Of a stretch of 64,000 bases of DNA, positions 60,044 to 64,000 are shown in pieces (positions within the stretch are counted from its first letter, which is position 1; every line of letters begins with the position of its first letter). Under the pieces are notes generated by a model. The model was not told the DNA's origin. It searched no databases and saw nothing but the letters and a program-made list of their open reading frames with translations. The translations under genes and the position numbers were made by a program. Source of the stretch: Halomonas sp. SSL-5 (GTDB lineage: Bacteria > Pseudomonadota > Gammaproteobacteria > Pseudomonadales > Halomonadaceae); NCBI RefSeq assembly GCF_030708455.1, contig NZ_JAUYWF010000011.1, positions 1 through 64,000 of the forward strand, in the 5' to 3' direction.

Positions 60044-60997
60044 CTACTCGCTGACGATGACGCGCTCGCGCAGTTCGCGGGGCATGGAGAAGGTGATGGT
60101 CTCCTCGCGGCCGGCGAGTTCCTCTGGGGCACTGGCGCCGAGGCTCTTGAGCCGTTCGATCACGCCCTGCACCAGCACCTCGGGGGCGCTGGCACCGGCG
60201 GTGACGCCGATAGCCTTCACGCCCTCGAGCCACGCCGGCTCGATCTGCTCGGCGCTGTCGATCAGGTAGGCGGGGGTGCCGACGCGCTCGGAGAGCTCGC
60301 GCAGGCGGTTGGAGTTGGAGCTGTTGGGGCTGCCCACCACCAGCACCAGGTCCGCGCCTTCGGCCAGCTCGCGCACGGCGTCCTGGCGGTTCTGGGTGGC
60401 GTAGCAGATGTCGTCCTTGCGCGGCCCCTGGATCTCCGGGAACTTGGCGCGCAGGGCGTCGATCACCCGGGCAGTGTCGTCCATGGAGAGGGTGGTCTGG
60501 GTGACGAAGGCGAGCCGGCTCGGGTCCTTGACCTCGAGGTTGGCGACGTCTTCCTCGTCCTCCACCAGGTAGATGGCGCCGCCGTGGGTGGTGTCGTAGC
60601 GCCCCATGGTGCCCTCTACCTCGGGGTGCCCCTCGTGGCCGATCAGGATGCACTCCTGGCCGCGCTTGGCGTAGCGCAGCACTTCCATATGCACCTTGGT
60701 GACCAGCGGGCAGGTGGCGTCGAACACCTTGAGGCCGCGGCGCTCCGCTTCCTGCTGCACGGCGCGGGAGACGCCGTGGGCGGAGAAGATGACGATGACG
60801 TCGTCCGGCACCTCGTGGAGCTCCTCGACGAAGATGGCGCCGCGTTCGCGCAGGCTGTCCACCACGAAGCGGTTGTGGACCACCTCGTGGCGCACGTAGA
60901 TCGGCGGGCCGAACACGTCCAGGGCGCCGTTGACGATCTCGATGGCGCGGTCGACGCCGGCGCAGAAGCCGCGGGGGTTGGCCAGTTTGATCTGCAT
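60044..60997 (-). CDS. ispH: 4-hydroxy-3-methylbut-2-enyl diphosphate reductase
   Basis: Last step of the MEP isoprenoid pathway: HMBPP to IPP and DMAPP by a [4Fe-4S] enzyme. The 317-residue protein carries the three cluster cysteines in [23 protein letters not shown] and [11 protein letters not shown], histidines in RHEVVHN, SAHGVS and [12 protein letters not shown], and the Ser/Asn loop [11 protein letters not shown]. The ATG at 60997 gives the normal start [11 protein letters not shown]. It follows fkpB in the conserved ileS-lspA-fkpB-ispH order but is separated from it by a 185-nt gap that contains repeat copy B. Confidence 0.97.
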   Translation of the reverse strand: MQIKLANPRGFCAGVDRAIEIVNGALDVFGPPIYVRHEVVHNRFVVDSLRERGAIFVEELHEVPDDVIVIFSAHGVSRAVQQEAERRGLKVFDATCPLVTKVHMEVLRYAKRGQECILIGHEGHPEVEGTMGRYDTTHGGAIYLVEDEEDVANLEVKDPSRLAFVTQTTLSMDDTARVIDALRAKFPEIQGPRKDDICYATQNRQDAVRELAEGADLVLVVGSPNSSNSNRLRELSERVGTPAYLIDSAEQIEPAWLEGVKAIGVTAGASAPEVLVQGVIERLKSLGASAPEELAGREETITFSMPRELRERVIVSE

Positions 60998-61058
60998 GGG
61001 TATCTGCCTTGATGCGTCTGGGGCATCTGCCTGAGATAAGAGGGAAAGCGCTGAGTTC

Positions 61059-61167
61059 CGTCGCGAGCGAAGAGAGGCTGGTCGCCGCCGGAGCACAGTC
61101 ACCGGAATGTAGCCTGCTACATGAGGATGACGAGCACCGCCGGCGGCCAGGATATCGAGCGCAGCAG
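61059..61167. repeat. Structured intergenic repeat, copy B
   Basis: About 109 nt homologous to 3437-3547, in the same orientation, placed between fkpB and ispH and so transcribed on the minus strand. It shares the outer stem and the tail GATATCGAGCGCAGCAG; the apical hairpin here is ATGTAG-CCTG-CTACAT (61107-61122), different in sequence from copy A but equally well paired. Confidence 0.75.
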
Positions 61168-61182
61168 GAAGTCAGTGTTTTC

Positions 61183-61644
61183 CTAATGCGTGGTGGCGGG
61201 CTTCACGTTGATCACTTCCACCTCGAAGGTCAGGGTACGCCCCGCCAGCGGGTGGTTGAAGTCCACGTCCACCTGGTTGCCCTCGATGGCGCTGATCACG
61301 CCGGGCAGCTCGCCGCCGCCGGGATCGGCGAAGGACATCACGGTGCCGATCTCCAGCGCCTCCTCGTCGAAGTCATCGCGCTTGAGGCGCTGGATGTTCT
61401 GCGGGTTGTGCTGGCCGAAGGCGTGCTCCGGGGTGATCTCGAAGGTCGCGCTCTCGCCGGCGCTCATGCCCTTCATGGGGTGCTCGAAGCCGGGCGGCAG
61501 GTTGCCGTCGCCCACCTGGAAGGTGGCCGGGGCCTTGTCGCGGGTGGAGTCCACCACGGTGCCGTCTTCCAGCTTGAGGGTGAAGTGCAGGGTCACTTCC
61601 ATGCCCTCGTCGATGCGGTGTTGGGGGCTATTCTGGTCGGTCAT
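61183..61644 (-). CDS. fkpB: FKBP-type peptidyl-prolyl isomerase, SlpA type
   Basis: A 153-residue prolyl isomerase and chaperone of the SlyD-like (SlpA) group. FKBP part: VTLHFTLKLEDGTVVDSTRD and LPPGFEHPMKGMSAGE. The inserted IF domain (EHAFGQHNPQNIQRLKRDDF) lies between. It ends VDFNHPLAGRTLTFEVEVINV, the return of the FKBP fold. There is no SlyD metal-binding His/Cys tail. Cytoplasmic. Its place between lspA and ispH is the conserved E. coli order, although here a REP cluster separates it from lspA. The ribosome site before the ATG at 61644 is weak. Confidence 0.93.
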   Translation of the reverse strand: MTDQNSPQHRIDEGMEVTLHFTLKLEDGTVVDSTRDKAPATFQVGDGNLPPGFEHPMKGMSAGESATFEITPEHAFGQHNPQNIQRLKRDDFDEEALEIGTVMSFADPGGGELPGVISAIEGNQVDVDFNHPLAGRTLTFEVEVINVKPATTH

Positions 61645-61690
61645 GGGTCTTGGGACTCGGTAAACAGGATTTCGGTTCGGTGGTCTCGCA

Positions 61691-61877
61691 GGGCGCCTTC
61701 GGCGCCATTCGCGCAGCGGAGCTGCCCTCCTACAGAAACTCGTCGTTGCTTTGGGTACCTCGCTGGGGCGCCTGACGGCGCCATTCGGCGAAACGTCGCA
61801 CCGCCGGCGGAGCCGGCCTCCTACAGTGAGCCTGGTGACTAACCGGGGCGCCAGTCGCCCGATAGTCGGGCTCCTAC
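61691..61877. repeat. Cluster of REP-like palindromes between lspA and fkpB
   Basis: Two full units built on GGCGCC-N3/4-GGCGCC (61692-61706, 61767-61782), each running on into a second dyad that ends CTCCTACA, and a third variant (61845-61877, GTCGCCCGATAGTCGGGCTCCTACG). On the minus strand they read TGTAGGAGGCCGGC..., the REP head. Related to the cluster at 59761. Nothing else is seen in 61645-61897. Confidence 0.75.
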
Positions 61878-61897
61878 GATGTCGATCACGGGTTATG

Positions 61898-62467
61898 TCA
61901 GCCCCGACGGCGGGCGCGGCGCTTCTCGCCGAACAGCGACTCCCAGATCAGGCCGATGGCGCCGAGGGTGATGCCGATGTCCGCCACGTTGAAGGCGGGG
62001 TAGTACCAGCCGGCCACGTGGAAGGAGAGGAAATCCACCACGTAGCCGTGCACCAGGCGGTCGTAGAGGTTGCCCAGGGCGCCGCCGATGATCATGGCGA
62101 GCGAGGCCGCCAGCAGCGTCTCGTCGCGCTTGAGGCGGCGCATCCATAGCGTTAGCCCGATGCTCGCCCCCACCGCGATGGCGGCGAAGAACCAGCGCTG
62201 CCAGCCGGGATGCCCGGCCAGGAAGCTGAAGGCGGCGCCGGTGTTGTGCAGCAGCGTCAGGTTGAAGAACGGCAACACCTCCACCGGCCGGGCATATGTG
62301 AGCCAGGCGCTGGCGGCGTACTTGGTGGCGAGATCCAGCACGATCACCGCCAGCGCCAGCCACAGCCAACGCAGCGGCTGCTGCATGGGAGCCACCTCCA
62401 CGCCCCTTGCAGCACCCTGCCCTGCGCTCTCCTTGGCCTCTTCGCCCTTTTCTTCACTGCTGGCCAT
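61898..62467 (-). CDS. lspA: Prolipoprotein signal peptidase (signal peptidase II)
   Basis: Inner-membrane aspartic peptidase that removes signal peptides from lipidated prolipoproteins. Four membrane spans, with LRWLWLALAVIVLDLATKY first. Catalytic aspartates sit in GGALGNLYDRLVHGYVVDFL and AFNVADIGIT, and NTGAAFSFL is conserved. Two starts are credible. The ATG at 62467 (189 residues) has AAGGTG overlapping the ileS stop and a 10-nt spacing to ileS. The ATG at 62386 (162 residues, the E. coli-like length) has a stronger GGAGGTG. The longer form adds a charged cytoplasmic tail of 27 residues. Coupled to ileS; it should process lipoproteins such as BamD in this window. Confidence 0.93.
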   Translation of the reverse strand: MASSEEKGEEAKESAGQGAARGVEVAPMQQPLRWLWLALAVIVLDLATKYAASAWLTYARPVEVLPFFNLTLLHNTGAAFSFLAGHPGWQRWFFAAIAVGASIGLTLWMRRLKRDETLLAASLAMIIGGALGNLYDRLVHGYVVDFLSFHVAGWYYPAFNVADIGITLGAIGLIWESLFGEKRRARRRG

Positions 62468-62477
62468 GCCGGGCACC

Positions 62478-64000
62478 TTACGCATAGCGGCGGGTTTCGC
62501 CGGGACCGTCCGGCAGATTGCTGATGCAGCGCCCGCAGAGGTCCGGATGCTCGGGGTGGGTACCCACCTCCTCGCGATGGTGCCAGCAGCGCTCGCACTT
62601 GTTGTTTGGGCTCTCGACCACGGCCACCTTGAGCCCCTCGAGCTCGGTGGCCTCGGCCTTTGCTCCTGCCTCGGCGAGGGGCGTGAGCGTCACCTCGCTG
62701 GTGAGCATCACGAAGCGCAGCTCGTCGCCCAGCTTGGCCAGCGTCTCGCGCAGGGTGTCGTCGACGTAGAGGGTGACCTCGGCGGCCAGGCTGCCCTTGA
62801 TGGCCTTGGCGTTGCGGGCGTCCTCCAGGCACTTGTTGACCGCCTGCTTGACCTCCAGCACCCGCTCCCAGAAGTCGCGGCCCATGGCGGCGTCGCCTTC
62901 CAGGGTGGCGAGGCCGGTGTAGTACTCCTCCAGCAGCACGCTGTCGCCGCGGCGGCCCGGGATGTTCTCGAAGATCTCCTCGGCGGTGAAGGAGAGGATC
63001 GGCGCCACCCAGCGGCAGAGCGCCTCCACCACGTGATAGAGCGCGGTCTGGGCGCTGCGCCGCGCCACGGAATCGGCCTGGGTGGTGTACTGGCGATCCT
63101 TGATCACGTCCAGGTAGAAGCCACCCAGCTCCCGGGCGCAGAAGCCATGCACCTGCTGGTAGACGTCGAGGAAGCGGTACTCCTCATAGGCGATCTCGAT
63201 GCGCGCCTGCAGCTGGGCGGCGCGGTCGACCACCCACTGATCCAGGGCCAGCATCTCGTCGAAGGGCAGCGCGTCGCGCTCCGGCGCGAAGCCGTTGAGG
63301 TTGGCGAGCAGGAAGCGCGAGGTGTTGCGGATGCGACGGTAGACGTCGGCGGTGCGCTTGAGGATCTCGTCGGAGACGGCCATCTCGCCGGAGTAGTCGG
63401 TGGAGGCCGCCCACAGGCGCAGGATGTCGGCACCCAGCTTGTCCATCACCTCCTGGGGTGCCACCACGTTGCCCACCGACTTGGACATCTTGCGGCCCTG
63501 GGCGTCCACGGTGAAGCCGTGGGTGAGCAGGCCGCGGTACGGCGGATGGCCGTCGATGGCGCAGCCGGTGAGCAGCGAGGAGTGGAACCAGCCGCGGTGC
63601 TGGTCGGAGCCCTCCAGGTAGAGGTCGGCCACCGGGCCGCTCTCATGGCCATGGGGGTGGGAGCCGCGCAGCACGTGGCGATGGGTGGTGCCGGAGTCGA
63701 ACCATACGTCGAGGGTATCGGTGACCTTGTCGTAGTCGGCGGCCTCCTCGCCCAGCAGCTCGGCGGAGTCGAGGCGGAACCAGGCGTCGATGCCCTCGGC
63801 CTCGACACGCTTGGCCGCCTCCTCCATCAGCTCCACGGTGCGCGGGTGCAGCTCGCCGCTGGCCTTGTGCAGGAAGAACGGGATCGGCACGCCCCAGTTG
63901 CGCTGGCGCGAGATGCACCAGTCCGGACGGTTGGCGATCATGCTGTGCAGGCGCGCCTGGCCCCAGGCCGGGGTGAAGCGGGTGGCCTCGATGCCCTCCA
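62478..64000 (-). CDS. ileS: Isoleucyl-tRNA synthetase, 3' part (gene continues beyond the window)
   Basis: The C-terminal 507 or so residues of a class I aminoacyl-tRNA synthetase; the 5' part lies outside the window. Visible: [53 protein letters not shown], the KMSKS signature in [14 protein letters not shown], the anticodon-binding helical domain ([20 protein letters not shown]) and the C-terminal zinc finger [12 protein letters not shown]...CGRCISNL found in bacterial IleRS. The stop overlaps the lspA ribosome site. It is first of the visible operon ileS-lspA-fkpB-ispH. Confidence 0.97.
   Translation of the reverse strand, partial: EGIEATRFTPAWGQARLHSMIANRPDWCISRQRNWGVPIPFFLHKASGELHPRTVELMEEAAKRVEAEGIDAWFRLDSAELLGEEAADYDKVTDTLDVWFDSGTTHRHVLRGSHPHGHESGPVADLYLEGSDQHRGWFHSSLLTGCAIDGHPPYRGLLTHGFTVDAQGRKMSKSVGNVVAPQEVMDKLGADILRLWAASTDYSGEMAVSDEILKRTADVYRRIRNTSRFLLANLNGFAPERDALPFDEMLALDQWVVDRAAQLQARIEIAYEEYRFLDVYQQVHGFCARELGGFYLDVIKDRQYTTQADSVARRSAQTALYHVVEALCRWVAPILSFTAEEIFENIPGRRGDSVLLEEYYTGLATLEGDAAMGRDFWERVLEVKQAVNKCLEDARNAKAIKGSLAAEVTLYVDDTLRETLAKLGDELRFVMLTSEVTLTPLAEAGAKAEATELEGLKVAVVESPNNKCERCWHHREEVGTHPEHPDLCGRCISNLPDGPGETRRYA

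Overview
The window is about 64 kb of GC-rich chromosome from a gammaproteobacterium. Gene content and protein sequences fit the Halomonadaceae (Halomonas or a close relative). Clues are the ilvI/ilvH/ilvC/pssA neighbourhood, rluD-pgeF-clpB with divergent bamD, ileS-lspA-fkpB-ispH, an ectoine-hydrolase-like M24 enzyme and several families of intergenic palindromes. The genus call is inference. The window begins in a non-coding stretch just beyond the 3' end of pssA and ends inside ileS.

Layout. 0.2-6 kb: branched-chain amino acid synthesis (ilvI, ilvH, ilvC) and pssA on the minus strand, with the activator gene ilvY lying between ilvH and ilvC on the opposite strand. 6-12 kb: clpB with a heat-shock-type promoter, pgeF and rluD, then divergent bamD. 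12-25 kb: a PAS-GGDEF protein, nadE, radD, purL, mltF, tadA, tesB and tRNA-Thr(CGT). 25-27 kb: a lower-GC two-gene cassette directly behind the tRNA (HipA-like kinase plus DUF3037 protein), the best candidate here for a poorly described system. 27-39 kb: two large GGDEF-EAL proteins around an SDR, SOS-controlled umuDC, a fused CoA-transferase and a repetitive exported protein. 39-53 kb: MgtC-like membrane protein, a zinc-less MDR oxidoreductase, an M24 enzyme lacking its metal ligands, a YebC-family protein, RIO kinase and dbpA, a fourth GGDEF protein, HIT, an LD-carboxypeptidase-like protein, RlpA-like protein, argO/argP and yghU. 53-58 kb: a clearly AT-richer minor-pilin cluster (pilE, fimT, pilV, pilW, very large pilX) with a further FimT/GspH gene facing it. 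58-64 kb: FadL, ispH, fkpB, lspA and the 3' part of ileS.

How it works together. Most of the window is core metabolism and envelope maintenance (branched-chain amino acids, phosphatidylserine, NAD, purines, isoprenoid precursors, lipoprotein maturation, outer-membrane assembly, peptidoglycan editing). Added to this is a heavy c-di-GMP signalling load: four GGDEF proteins, two of them with EAL domains and all with apparently intact motifs. The window also encodes surface structures such as minor pilins, which c-di-GMP commonly controls.

The accessory signals are the tRNA-linked kinase cassette, the low-GC pilin tract whose edges fall inside two pilin genes, a 110-nt structured element present in two diverged copies, two clusters of REP-like palindromes, and a multi-hairpin leader before ilvI. 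No CRISPR array, insertion sequence, rRNA or prophage was seen.
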